This document shows, piece by piece, positions 1 to 10,600 of a stretch of DNA of 64,000 bases (positions within the stretch are counted from its first letter, which is position 1; each line of letters begins with the position of its first letter). The position numbers were made by a program, and so were the translations under genes. The notes under the pieces are model-generated. The model was not told the origin of the DNA. It did not search any database and saw only the letters and a program-made list of their open reading frames with translations. The stretch is taken from NCBI GenBank assembly GCA_902806595.1, contig CADCXC010000004.1, positions 682,001 to 746,000 of the forward strand, in the 5' to 3' direction. Source of the stretch: Pyrenopolyporus hunteri (lineage: Eukaryota; Ascomycota; Sordariomycetes; Xylariales; Hypoxylaceae).

Positions 1-303
1 CCCACGTACGGCGCGCCGCCATGGCACCCGTCCCTGCCATCCACCGCCGAGGCGTCCGCAAGCAGCGGCAGCGGTAGTGCCGACCCGGCAGCGGCAAGGA
101 GGCCGGAGAAGACGGACGCGGTGGCGCGGCGCATGATCGCGAGCGCTCTAGGCGTCCGGGCCCCGCGGCCGACGGACGAGCAGCGCGCGTACGACCGCGC
201 GGTGCGCGAGAAGGAGAAGAAGAGGCGCGAGGAGGAGAAAGAGGCGGAGAGGAAGAGAAATGAGGAGGTGGAGAGGGCGAAGGCGGCGATTTGGGATGAT
301 TGA
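1..303 (+). CDS. C-terminal part of an unknown coiled-coil protein (5' end outside window)
   Basis: The reading frame is open from the first base to a TGA at 301-303, so about 100 C-terminal residues are present and the gene continues upstream of the window. The visible part begins with a low-complexity Ala/Ser/Gly/Pro stretch, followed by a segment reading ARRMIASALGVRAPRPTDEQ. It ends with a highly charged Glu/Lys/Arg helix of about 45 residues (KEKKRREEEKEAERKRNEE) and a terminal AIWDD. This predicts a helical or coiled-coil tail. GC is high and there are no internal stops, as expected of a real exon. I do not recognise the family and cannot assign a function; the charged tail is compatible with many nuclear or RNA-associated proteins but proves nothing. 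No intron is visible in this part. Confidence 0.65.
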   Translation, partial: PTYGAPPWHPSLPSTAEASASSGSGSADPAAARRPEKTDAVARRMIASALGVRAPRPTDEQRAYDRAVREKEKKRREEEKEAERKRNEEVERAKAAIWDD

Positions 304-1034
304 TTACCTGGGTGATTGCCTACCTACCTAGGTACCTATCTACCTAGGCATTTTCCGTTGATTTGAATTCGGGTAGGTCATGTGAATTTGGGATAGGAGA
401 AGATGGGACGGGGGGCTGGTTTCGGAATGCGGCTAGATGCCTCTCTGCACATATCCGTCCCGCACCGCCCTAGGTTACTTATGTTTCGGGATGGGCGAAA
501 GGGCGCTTTGAGTGACGTTTTCGCTCTTTCTTTTGTTTGATGTGTCTCGCCCGTTCTACCGTATATATCTTCCAAGGTAAATAGGTATGATAAGGGGTCT
601 CGGCGACCCTGAGGAATATAGCGTGTTCAATGTCTTATATTCGTCCGCAACGGGACTGGTGGCTTGTATAGTGTTTTATACCCACTTGTGGTAGGTATAA
701 GCTAGGGACATATTCATCACGGTGTTGTCGAATCAGACTCAGGTCGAAATGAAATAGAGTCGGCTTACGTGGTAGTTGAGAACCGTAAACATAATTTAGC
801 ATGGTGACACACACTCGAGTGATGTAGAGAGGATTTTTGTCTATTCTTGTAGGGTTTGAGTACAACTAGCTATATCATAGCAGGCAGTTCTATAGCTAGG
901 TAATATATGAATATAGGTATATTTATAGCCAAAGGCATAGAGGTCCCCAAAGCCCTTGCAGTGAACCCATACGCTCCTCTCGTCCTCCGAGTCCCCATAT
1001 GCAGCCAGTCCCACCATACCACACACCTGCAAGT
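304..1034. other. Intergenic region, no gene seen
   Basis: Between the 3' ends of the coiled-coil gene and the RRG7-like gene. It contains TACCTACCTAGGTACC-type simple repeats near 318-350 and AT-rich sequence. Small open frames here lack splice-compatible continuations and recognisable motifs. Confidence 0.6.
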
Positions 1035-1877
1035 CTAAACGGGCTCGGTCACAGCGGCCTGCTCAGGGACGTACGGCTTGCCCTTCCAGGTCAAAACCAG
1101 TCGTTGGTCAGCGGGTTCCCCCGCGGCGTTCTCCGAGAACCGGACGCCGACGCCCATGCCCTCGAGGCCCTCCTCCTCGGCGCGGGCGTTCCACAGCATC
1201 TGGTGGAGCGCGCCGTCGCGGGAGCAGGAGACGAAGCCCATGGGCCAGCGGCTGCGGGCGAGCGCGTCGCGGACGCCCTTCGTCGCGGGCTTCTGGGCGA
1301 CGAGGAAGGCGAGCAGGCCGTTGCCGCCGCGCCAGCCGGGCGGGGCGCCGGCGAACGCGCCCTCGAGCTCGCGCACGTGGTGCGGGCCGACGCGCGTGCT
1401 CCGCGACGGCGACGCCTTGCACTGCACCAGCACGCGCAGCGGCGTGTCGGCCCGCGGGCACGACGGCACCTGCCACGTCCCCAGCAGGTCGATCCCGCAG
1501 TCGGACCGCCCGCCCACGCGCTTCAGGGAGAACCCGAGCGCGGACAGCGCCGCGGCGACGGAGTACTCGTATTGCGTCCCGACGAACGTCTTGGACTCGA
1601 CGTCGAGGCCTGTGCGGGCGGCGTAGGCGGCGTAGGACGCTAGGTCGTAGTGCTCGGCGGTGCTCGGGGCGTCGGGGTAGACTAGGGGGCGTCTGGCGTT
1701 CGAGAAGAGGCGCCCATGGCGAGCGAGGCCATGGTGGGCAGATGAGGTGATGTTGGTGTAGGAGGCGGGTGAGAAGTGCTGGCGCCGTGGTAGGCTGTAG
1801 CGAAGGATAGACTTCATTCCATCACTGATTATGTGTTTGTGGACTGCTGCGAAGCAATGGTGCTGTAAGTCGTTCAA
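1035..1877 (-). CDS. RRG7: RRG7-like mitochondrial protein (DUF2034, PD-(D/E)XK nuclease-like)
   Basis: A single-exon frame of 280 residues. The core matches the DUF2034/RRG7 family (required for respiratory growth protein 7, mitochondrial) known in yeasts and filamentous fungi. A restriction-endonuclease-like signature is visible: Glu104 in TQYEYSVAAALSALGF, a Gly-rich GGRSDCGIDLLGTW with Asp126 and Asp130, then LRVLVQCKA with Gln152 and Lys154. This is the E...D...QxK layout of the PD-(D/E)XK fold. Catalysis is not established for the family as far as I know, so nuclease activity is inference. The first Met is at 1877; a second in-frame Met at 1817 begins MKSILRYSLPRRQHF, a basic Ser/Arg-rich stretch that looks like a mitochondrial presequence and may be the true start. 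GC is very high through the coding part, which creates long shadow frames on both strands. It is divergent from MED21, sharing a promoter region of about 280-340 bp. Confidence 0.85.
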   Translation of the reverse strand: MNDLQHHCFAAVHKHIISDGMKSILRYSLPRRQHFSPASYTNITSSAHHGLARHGRLFSNARRPLVYPDAPSTAEHYDLASYAAYAARTGLDVESKTFVGTQYEYSVAAALSALGFSLKRVGGRSDCGIDLLGTWQVPSCPRADTPLRVLVQCKASPSRSTRVGPHHVRELEGAFAGAPPGWRGGNGLLAFLVAQKPATKGVRDALARSRWPMGFVSCSRDGALHQMLWNARAEEEGLEGMGVGVRFSENAAGEPADQRLVLTWKGKPYVPEQAAVTEPV

Positions 1878-2161
1878 ACCGTAGCTGGGGGAGAGATAAT
1901 TGTATATTTGTGAGAGAAGAATGAGTGAGTTGATAGGCTGATCGATGGCGAACTGACAATATTTTAGCTAGAACGCACGTACCACGCCGGATGTTGCCCT
2001 CATGTAGTTGTTTATCGATAAGCTTATATCCGATGACATAACCTTCGTACGTAGTGTACTTGTAGACCCGCCCCGTAATACCAGAGAACCTTGCCAATTC
2101 AACGAATTGCAACCCCCAAATCGTAGCTTCAACACAGCAGATCGAACTTGGGGATGCCATC

Positions 2162-2741
2162 ATGGGGGATAGGCTTACTCAACTCCAAGATGCTGTCGAC
2201 CAGGTCAGCCTTTCCGTTATTTCAAAGAAGTTTTCTTCCCTTCGTTTTTTTAACCGTTGACTAATTTCCGGGCGTTCAGCTAGCGCAACAATTCGTCGCA
2301 TGCATCTACTACATTAATCGGCATCACAATCTCGAGACGTTTGGCCCCGGCGACCAAATTCGGGATGTGAAGCAGGAGCCCGATCAACAAGAAGGCAAGT
2401 CTATCGAAACGACTCCCCAGGTCTACGTAGCCAACTGGTGGCTACTCATCGCGCGCATGCTAACCTAGCATCCGAATACAGTCGACCCCCACCCCGAGGA
2501 TGTGTTTAAAGCGTCGCAGGTCGAGCTCGCCCAAGATCTCATTACGAAGGAGCAGCAGATCGAACTTCTCATCTCCCTGCTACCCGGCCTCGACAACAGC
2601 GAACAAGACCAGGAGCGAAATATCAAAGAACTAGAAGAGGAGCTCAAAGTGGCCGAGGCGCAACGGCAGGAGGCGATCAAAGAGAAAGAAGATACTATGG
2701 CGAAGCTGGACGCGGTCATTCGCGGCATCAGACGCCCGTAA
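2162..2741 (+). CDS. MED21: Mediator complex subunit 21
   Basis: Three exons: 2162-2203, 2280-2394 and 2482-2741, giving 138 residues. The start MGDRLTQLQDAVDQLAQQFV is the hallmark N-terminus of Med21 (Srb7). The C-terminal exon encodes a long heptad-rich helix (QVELAQDLITKEQQIELLIS, then LPGLDNSEQDQE) ending in AVIRGIRRP, as in other fungi. Med21 pairs with Med7 to form the hinge of the Mediator middle module, linking activators to RNA polymerase II in the nucleus. Intron 1 uses the weak donor GTCAGC. Intron 2 appears to use a GC donor (GCAAGT at 2395) with branch site GCTAAC at 2458-2463 and acceptor ACAG at 2478-2481. This choice restores the expected QQE-VDPHPEDVF junction. Its 3' end faces the HAD phosphatase gene about 250 bp away. 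The length is close to the family norm. The first two exons are too short to appear as conspicuous open frames. Confidence 0.92.
2395..2481 (+). other. GC-AG intron of MED21
   Basis: The exon ends in GAAG and the intron begins GCAAGT, the sequence usual for GC-AG introns. GCTAAC lies about 18 nt before the CAG acceptor. A GT alternative at about 2413 paired with the TAG at 2466-2468 stays in frame, but it would add residues absent from the usual family alignment and would use an acceptor too close to the branch site. Confidence 0.75.
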
Positions 2742-2991
2742 AGGTTGGATGGCGAGCAAAGTAGTGGGATATTGATACCCCGGTTTGGCGTTTCGGACAT
2801 CGCTATAATTTGTGTCGAGGTAGTCTATCAGCAAGGCCGAAGCAGCCTAGGCTAGATTACAACAATGGCTTCTATACCCTCATGATTTAATGTCCCTCTA
2901 ATGATGCTGGTGTCGATGCACCTCCCAAACGCCCCAACCCGTGCTGTACGTCACCACCGAGTTCTATATCATGCTGTTTATTTAGGTACGC

Positions 2992-3895
2992 TTATTTTTC
3001 CGACTTGAAGAATTGCGGGAATATCCCTCGAAGTTCCTCTAGATGCCTAATCTGGTACTTGGATGCTTGGGATTCCGGGACCGGTAAACCCTCCTCGACT
3101 AGGTGAACTGACGTCCAGCCGAGATTTTGGGCGCTTTTCGCGTTGGCGAATGAATCATCTATATCGATTAAAATCTGTAAGATAGCATATCTCTGGGTAA
3201 GGCGCACTTACCAACGAAGTAACAGTCTTCGACCCGTTCTACCCCAGCCTCCTTCATGGCCTTGGCGAACATGTCCTTGTGCGGTTTGCAAACGATAGGG
3301 GTTTGAGAGTAGTCACAATAGGTAAGACCTTCGAATAGGTCGTCCACGCCTAAGAGCCTGACGACCCTCCGGCCGTGTGTAACGTAGGCATTGGTTAAGA
3401 GCCATAGTTTCACTTTGGACTTGTCGATGTCCTCGAGCAATTTCCGCAGCTGCGGATTCGGCTTGATGATACCCTCGAGCGGTAAGGCATCGTCGACTTT
3501 GGCGTTATAATCTAGGGGGTCGATCTGATGGTGGCGCACCAGACCCTCGATGGCAAGACCGTAGTTCTTGTAGTATTCCTTGTGCAGCTTGATAGCATCT
3601 TCCTCCGGTAGACCGAGATGTGTCGCAAAATATCTGTCTATTAGGTCTGCCATCAGGTCATGGACTTTGGCGCCTTAACTTGTTGTTAGCACGACACGTT
3701 TTCCTCATCCCGAGGCTCACTGCGAAGTGGCGGACATAGTGACGGACATACTCCTGGGATAGAGGCAATTGTCTATGTCGCTACCCGAACCGTTAGTGCC
3801 AATCTGAAGGTTCAGTTAAGCGAGGGAAAAACTCACAAGAACAAGACGGGCCTGGTTGCTGCCGCCCCATTGGGCTCTGTCGTCTGTGATCCCAT
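2992..3895 (-). CDS. Pyrimidine 5'-nucleotidase-like HAD hydrolase (SDT1/PHM8 family)
   Basis: Four exons on the minus strand: 3895-3837, 3780-3752, 3673-3212 and 3158-2992, giving 238 residues. The HAD motifs are all present. Motif I is LFFDIDNCLY with nucleophile Asp21 and Asp23. Motif II is KLWLLTNAY. The motif III lysine is in VCKPHKDMF. Motif IV is CYFVDDSFANAKSAQNLGW. The cap and overall length match yeast Sdt1/Phm8 and their filamentous homologues, which dephosphorylate pyrimidine (UMP/CMP) or lyso-phosphatidic and nucleotide monophosphates. The exact substrate cannot be read from sequence. All three introns have good donors (GTGAGT, GTATGT, GTAAGT), and the joints restore the DID and VDD motifs in frame. 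Exon 2 is only 29 nt and carries the catalytic DxD codons. The gene converges with MED21 and is divergent from the 892-aa gene. Cytosolic or nuclear location is inferred from the lack of any signal sequence. Confidence 0.9.
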
Positions 3896-4957
3896 AGTTG
3901 AACGTGTAGGTAGGTATGTACTATGAGAGTGGAATTTGGTGAGGAGGGAGGGATGCCCTTTAAATTTAAAAAGAGCACGGTGGGCTTATCAAACAAGGCT
4001 TTGTTTTGAATTATTCTCGCAAGCAAGTAAGTAATATCCCTAAGGACTAAATAAGTGCTATAAGGGGCTGTAGAAACCCCAAGTGAAAGATGGCTGAAAG
4101 ATATCGGACCGTTTGAGCGATTGGCGCGGATGAGCGACAGTGGAGGGGAAGTTGGTAGAAGACTCTAGTTTGAAGAGTCAAGATATCATCACCATGAAAA
4201 AGACTTAGTAGGCAAGGCTTTACATTAGGTACTTATAGCCAACTCTCTTATGACTACAATAGAGCATATATTTTGTCTATTTTGAAGGAGATAGGTACCA
4301 TCACTACATAGGAACTCTGAATTCCTAACGCCGCTTGCTGTTCCCTCTTGTCTTGAGTCACCGGCAAGCGCAACTGCCAAAGGTACACGCATGCACATGT
4401 ACCTAGATCATATACAGAGTACTTTAATTAGGTAAGCCTAAGTTGTCGGTATGCTAGGTACATGTACCTACATACATGTCGACCTCGGTTCGTTATTCAT
4501 ATGTAGGGCGCACCTTCACGTTAGACAGGATTGAATGAATAATGAGGTAATCAAAGGACGCCTGAATCAATTTTAGGGCAAGTAGGTACGGAATACATAG
4601 TACATAGGCACATACCTGGACACCGCCAAGCTGAGGATGTGGGGCGGGTGCACGGTGCAGCTCCAACGGTACCCAGCAGCCCAGCTGCAAATCCGTTGAC
4701 AGGTCGAAAAAACAACATTAAATTTCCAACTCGTCGTCATGCGACACGTCTTCAATTCTCTCTCCTTTCCCTAACTTCACACAAAACTCGGTAAGGAGTT
4801 ATATCAAAAATCCCCGATTCCCACTCCGCGTGATATCCGCACCTCTTCAAGATACAGTAATCGTATATCTTCGCATTGCATACCCTTACTGGGGTGTTAG
4901 ACCTTTGATATATATGGGCGTGGGCGGCTCTCTTGTTAAGTTGATTCTAACGCAAAC
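3896..4957. other. Divergent intergenic region, promoters on both sides
   Basis: No supported gene. It contains dispersed TAGGTAC/GTACCTA words (4208-4300, 4380-4475) and, just before the plus-strand gene, a pyrimidine-rich tract at about 4749-4775 typical of fungal core promoters. Short open frames on the minus strand at 4493-4755 are not supported by motifs. Confidence 0.6.
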
Positions 4958-7636
4958 ATGGCCCAAGCCGGCGTCGCAACAAAGCCCATAGCCCCAGGCT
5001 ATCAGCCAGGCGCTCAGAATGGCGTCCTGACTTCGGCTGATCTCTATGAGATTAGCGAATATCAAAAGGTTATCAACTTTCGGGATACCATAGTATCCGG
5101 AAAGCATCCTCGTATCAAAGTGGCTAAACCAGCCACGCCTCAACAACCTACTACTATCGCGAGAGATCGCGTCGCACCTTCATCATCATCTTCATCCACA
5201 CAGCCGTTTCAAAGTACTCCTAACCTCAATGCTTATCAGATGGACAATATGCAGTCCTTCAAAGCAAACGCACAGCAACCAGCTGTTGCCGTAACTTCTT
5301 CGACAGGTCCTACTGCAAGCATCCCTGGTGTCTCAAGGCCCTTAGATTCTACCGGGGCGGATGCCCGTTCTCTTGTGCTTCAGAACCCCGGAGATCTCGT
5401 CAATGCAGAGATTCGGTTTCAAAGACAGAAGCTCGAACAAGATCTCAAGGAGCAATTTGATCAGAAGGCTGCTCGGCAGATCTTTGAGCAGCCGGTTGAG
5501 CTAGACCTCGCAGATATTTTGGCAAAGGCACTGACACTTGTACAAGCTACTGCTCCGCCTAGTACTAGCCCTCCCATTGCTGCTACTCCTTCCGGTGCGA
5601 GTGACTCCTTCGACAACAACACGTTCTATTCTAGCCCACACGAAACACCCGACTCCCGCGCCTCGCCTCGAATTCGGAACCCAACCCACCAGGATATGCG
5701 AATGCAAAATACCTCGGCCTCGGCACCTCAACAAACTACCCATGCCCTGCAGCAGGCGCGGTTTGCTCCTCCTGTTCCACCACCGGCTTCATCGTACCAA
5801 ACAGACTTCAGTCGTAGTGCACAGCCAATCCAAACTGGGAGTAGTTCCCGCCAGCTCCACCCGAACACTGGTAGCTTAACCATGCCTATGCAAGATCGCG
5901 CAGCTTATGACGCCTCAAAGGCTAGTCGTGAAGGAGACGTTATTACACAAGCTCACCAGGCACGTCAGGTAGATGCACAATTAATCAGTTCGGATAGCGG
6001 TGCTGCTAGTAGATCCGACAACTCCGGCAACACAGACTCGGACCAACCTGCTGACCACAGCCGTATCCAGAACCCGCCCCAGCTGCTTCCTAGCGCTCAC
6101 TTCAGACAGCCGGAGTCACCCCTGGTCCGCGCACACGACCTTTCTCCTTTCGCGCCTCAGCCCGCTCACGTGTCGCCGTTGGCGACAGCTAGGCGACCAC
6201 CAATGCCTGACCCGGAACTCAGCATCCTACCGAGCGCACCGGCCCAGGTGACGGCTCTAAGGCAGGAACGCGGCGCCATCACAAGTCCGGAGAGCTCTCC
6301 CCAAGGGAGCAAGGGTGGCAGAAAGAAGAATAACAAGAAGAATAAGAGAAAGGCTGAAACGAGAGCACCAGATGCCCCGGGATCTCCTTACATCAAGCCT
6401 GAGCCTCGATCCCCCTCGCCTCTATCCGCGCCTCAGTTTGCCCGGCCCCAGAAGCGCATACGATCCTCCGCCCGACACGAGCAAGGGTTGGTGTATGATG
6501 AACCGCGAATCGAACGACCAGTTTCGGTGCTGCACCGCGACCAATATGCTACTACGCATGTACCGACCGAAAGACTACATTACGGCTTTGAAAGAGTGGC
6601 GGTAGACGACCCGTACCCGAGACCGGTGCGACAGTCCGTCGCTCCAGCAGCCCAGTACCTAGACCGCGGCGTATATGAGGAACGACGACCGGATGGAACC
6701 ATTGTGCAATATATCCAACGAGTGCAATCCCCTTACAGTTATGCGGCTCCTTATGGTGCTGTAGAGCCGCGCCCTCTGCGCTCGGCGAGCTATTCGCTAA
6801 ATCCTCCGTATCGAGAGGTTCCTACTTACCAGCGCGAGGGCCGAATGAGTGTGCGGCCTTACGCCGATCGTGCTAGATCACGTTCCCCCATCGTCATTGA
6901 GAGGCGCTCACCTACCATGGCCCCCCCTGCCCCCCAGCCTCGCATCCTAGTTGACCAGTATGGCCGCGAGTATTTTGATCCTCCCCGTGCTAGTACCGTT
7001 ACGCGCCACTCGGTTGTACCACCCACACGGCCGGGCGAGCGCGAGTTAGTCTACGAGAGAGTACCTATGCGCGCGCCATCACGCATGCCTGGAGAGGCAT
7101 TTGAAGAGGATGGGGTTATCTTCCGACGCGCATCCCCTACATATGCTCCTCGGCGTGTTGTTACGCAGCCGGAGTATGGAGCCGACTACAGAAGTTATCG
7201 AGAACGTGATTACCCCATGCAGCCCATAGCAGCGCCGGGTCAGGACATGATTTCGGTCCGGGGCGTGCCAACGGGGCGGGCGCCCGAGGAGCTGCCAAGA
7301 GAGTATGTGCCTAGACCTATAAGTGTCCGACCGCCGGAGGCCGTGCCGTATTATAACAGGGTCGAAGCTGTGCGGCCTGAAGTACCTTCGAGACGGTATG
7401 CTGCTAGCGTCCACCCCGAGGTAAGAAGGGATGCAGCACCCGCAGTCATTCGGGAGTTCAGTGCAAGACCAGTGGAGCGTGATGTGTCTAGGCGCGACTA
7501 TAGTATCCAGCCGATCGAGCGCTATTACGATAGGCCTCCGCATCCGGATGAGGAAGTCGCCTATATGGAGCGGCCTCGAGCCACTCAGCAGGAGATTATC
7601 TATGCCGACAGCAGTCGAAGGCAAGTGTACCAGTGA
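4958..7636 (+). CDS. Large disordered, Arg/Tyr/Pro-rich protein of unknown function
   Basis: An uninterrupted frame of 892 codons with no intron, by far the longest in the window, starting at AACATGGCC, a good fungal start context. Residues 1-50 (LTSADLYEISEYQKVINFRD) look like a short folded or binding module. About residues 50-450 are low-complexity Ser/Thr/Pro/Gln/Ala, with a short predicted helix near 160-190 (NAEIRFQRQKLEQDLKEQFD). A strongly basic cluster near residues 452-466 (GGRKKNNKKNKRKAE) could be a nuclear localisation signal. The C-terminal half is rich in Arg, Tyr and Pro with recurring RxxSP, YxxR and VR-P motifs, for example RARSRSPIVIERRSPT. I do not recognise a named family; a fungal-specific nuclear or RNA-associated scaffold is a guess. 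Codon use and the lack of stops in a 2.7-kb frame make it a real gene. Several shorter frames on both strands inside it are shadows. Confidence 0.85.
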   Translation: MAQAGVATKPIAPGYQPGAQNGVLTSADLYEISEYQKVINFRDTIVSGKHPRIKVAKPATPQQPTTIARDRVAPSSSSSSTQPFQSTPNLNAYQMDNMQSFKANAQQPAVAVTSSTGPTASIPGVSRPLDSTGADARSLVLQNPGDLVNAEIRFQRQKLEQDLKEQFDQKAARQIFEQPVELDLADILAKALTLVQATAPPSTSPPIAATPSGASDSFDNNTFYSSPHETPDSRASPRIRNPTHQDMRMQNTSASAPQQTTHALQQARFAPPVPPPASSYQTDFSRSAQPIQTGSSSRQLHPNTGSLTMPMQDRAAYDASKASREGDVITQAHQARQVDAQLISSDSGAASRSDNSGNTDSDQPADHSRIQNPPQLLPSAHFRQPESPLVRAHDLSPFAPQPAHVSPLATARRPPMPDPELSILPSAPAQVTALRQERGAITSPESSPQGSKGGRKKNNKKNKRKAETRAPDAPGSPYIKPEPRSPSPLSAPQFARPQKRIRSSARHEQGLVYDEPRIERPVSVLHRDQYATTHVPTERLHYGFERVAVDDPYPRPVRQSVAPAAQYLDRGVYEERRPDGTIVQYIQRVQSPYSYAAPYGAVEPRPLRSASYSLNPPYREVPTYQREGRMSVRPYADRARSRSPIVIERRSPTMAPPAPQPRILVDQYGREYFDPPRASTVTRHSVVPPTRPGERELVYERVPMRAPSRMPGEAFEEDGVIFRRASPTYAPRRVVTQPEYGADYRSYRERDYPMQPIAAPGQDMISVRGVPTGRAPEELPREYVPRPISVRPPEAVPYYNRVEAVRPEVPSRRYAASVHPEVRRDAAPAVIREFSARPVERDVSRRDYSIQPIERYYDRPPHPDEEVAYMERPRATQQEIIYADSSRRQVYQ

Positions 7637-10600
7637 GCATGCGTCACGCACCAGGGGTGGCGCACCGAGAAATCCGGTATCCTGAATTTAAGGGCCTATG
7701 AGAGGAGAGGTGTTTTCTGATTCGGTTGATCTTATAATCGACCGCATGAGGGATTGAGTTTGCGACTTACCGTGGTTCCCAACAAGATACTATACTAGCA
7801 GGACGAAAGCCTGCTCAATAATGGTATGAGGAAGGATTGTATGGATGCAGGGAGTCAGGCGTGAGTGTGTGGCTTAGCATGAGCTTCTGGAATGCGAACT
7901 CCCCTTAGTAGGTCAAGCTCGACGCAGCCAAGTGCTTATTTGCATGGGCCGTACATAATTCAGATGAACATCAAAATACATGCACAGGAGCAGTGGTATA
8001 GTGCGTATTCATGGCCTGTTTTAGAAGAAAGGAACTCTGGTTTGCATAAGCGAGACAGAGATGTGTACTTAGCATATCGCCGTATCATTGCAACCACAAA
8101 AGGTCCTCTCGTCACTCCAAATATGGCCACCAAGTGTTAGAGGTAGCTGAGTGATAGGTACTCGGCAATACGCTCTCCCGCTGCAAGCCGTTAGGTACTA
8201 AGCTACATGTACCTAATCCGAAGACAAAAGCATTAAGCCCCAAAAAGATTTTGCCTAAGATTACTGTGTCGTAAATAATCAGTATCCGCGTTGTATCCGA
8301 GACCTGTTTTGACCTGTGTACGAATGCCGTAGTGCTTGTTTCCCACCCCCTTTTCCTAATCAACATATGAGTAGGTACCTAATCGTGGTACCCATCCACC
8401 GAGATAACTAAAACATAGGGGATAATAATAGCAGCAATAGAACGTAAAGCGAGATTTGATTCCGCATCTCCACGAGGCCTCGGGAGCCGAAAACAAAAAA
8501 ATCATAATGGGGGCTCGCAGCCCTACATGTAGGTATATAAGCCGCCCACCACCGGACCTTCGGCAGTCATCGCAAAGGGAAGACGCGCGGCCCCGGATAA
8601 CGCCGAAAAATCCTTCATTAGGGGCGTTTGTACGAGGAACCCATAAGCTAGCTGAAGAGGGAATGTATGTAATATGTAGGAACAAGCCCCAAGCCCCAAG
8701 ATATATACGAGTCAATAGCCAATATTGCAATATATAGAACGCCCCGTGGCAGACCTTCACGTACGGCTCGAACGTCGCTGATCTACGTACGTAGCCGGTT
8801 ATGTACAATACAATCATCATACTATGTGCGGCTATTTAGTTGCTTATTAGTAAGTGGCGCTCGTCCTACTTAGCAGCTTGATCCGGACTTGGATGAATCG
8901 AGCTTATCGGTTAACCCTCGCGAGCTTAGGTGAGATAACGAAACCATGAAAGACAGGAATAGATGTTAGGTTAGGTTAGATAGGCAGGTAAGGTGGCAGC
9001 TGGTTAGGTAGGTAGCTAACCTTCACGGACGTTGGAACGTCCTCCACAGAACCTAACCCTAGTTGGATGGGCTGCTACGTGTTGTCTACCGTTTTTAATG
9101 AGCCCCCGGCATAATCAATAAGGGATGAAGAGCACGCGGGAGATCTGCCAACTCAGATGTATGCGCGCATGTGTGCGAGTGTTAGAGCGTTGTATACATG
9201 TAGGCATGTATAATGTGTGTATGTATGTAGGGTAGGTGGTATGTAAGCAGGTATGTTATGTAGTACGTCTGTACGCACATCTCGAGCGAGTCCATTTGAT
9301 GGCTTGATCGGCTCGAGTTCCTCCCCCAGTTTACTAAACGCTCGGGCACGATCCGCGAGGGAATTCAGGGATGATGAGAAAAGAGAACGCGGCTGGAACT
9401 CCTCTGGGACCCTCTCTACCGTACTTGGGCCAGCAGCGGTCTTGTGCACCGTGGCTATGTCTGTTTGGAATGCACCTCAAATAGGGTAGATGGACAGAGC
9501 AGCGAGCAAGAGATGAAATTTGATACACACACAATTCAACATCCCTGTGTACCTTATTCCTTGAGTTCGTGTTGCCCCCATTCAAACGCACGGACGAAGC
9601 CTATCACGGGCCACTAATATACCACTGGTAATATTACATGTTGATGCCATCGATGCCATTGATACCGTCGATACCGTCGATACGATTCATACCTTCGAGA
9701 TTCCTTTGTATCCTCCACAGACGTAACGCTGCGAGATTAGATAGAGAAATGCGGCCAATATATTTGAAGAGTTAAGCAAATGCGATACATATGAATTACG
9801 AGATATTTACCTAGATATTTTACAAGCTCACATGCTGCTACCTCGATATCTATTAGGTATAAATAGATCCTTTCGTATGTGTTGAACTGAGTAAGTGACC
9901 GAAACCTACCTCTATCTACATGTACCTACCTAAAGTTAGGTACCTAGCTACCTATATAATGCACATACGTAGGTAGGTATCTACCATGTGCCTAGCAGCT
10001 GAGAGCGCTCAAGATCGTTGGGCCCACTCCTCATTTGAATCTACAGTATGCCTGTACATGGTAGGCACTTACTTTGCAAGTAGCCCAAGTACTGTGGTTG
10101 TATGTGCCTGCCTATCAAGGCATTGCGATTACGCTAGACCTATGTACATGTAGTTACATACATGTAGGTGGTAGGCAGTAAAGTTTAAAGGAGGTACCTA
10201 GAATATTAGGTACGCATAAGGCCAAGGCAAAATTCATTTTCAAATAATTAATCACATTGCCTTAGGTTTTGGTTGGAATTTTGACTGAACATAGCTAGGT
10301 GCCTACCTACCTAGCTTTACGGTGCTAATTTCTCACGGGTCTCGAAGAAATACGTGGAATAGATTGGTCGATATCGAAGCTGGAAGAACATCAAATGCTA
10401 ATACGGGCACGGATATCGTGAGGCAGGTACCTAGGGGCGGGTACATACGTAGGCACCTTACCTATAGGTTTGTACGTGAATCCCGCAGCTAATAATGATG
10501 ACGCGAAGAAACCACCTTTGCTTTTAGCTACAGTATTGCATCGTACTGGACGTTTTCTGCTTATCCCTAGTGATGTAGTCATAGGCTAGGGCTAGCTCAA

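Noticed and set aside
999..1643. A 214-codon plus-strand frame and a 182-codon frame opposite the RRG7-like gene
   Set aside because: Shadows of the GC-rich minus-strand RRG7-like gene; composition is Ala/Gly/Arg-rich with no motif, whereas the minus frame shows the conserved family core.
7079..7651. A 190-codon minus frame inside the 892-aa gene
   Set aside because: Antisense shadow of a codon-biased coding region; no motif and no splice context.
8456..8737. A 93-codon plus frame in the long intergenic region
   Set aside because: No family feature and no splice partner; an overlapping minus frame is equally long.
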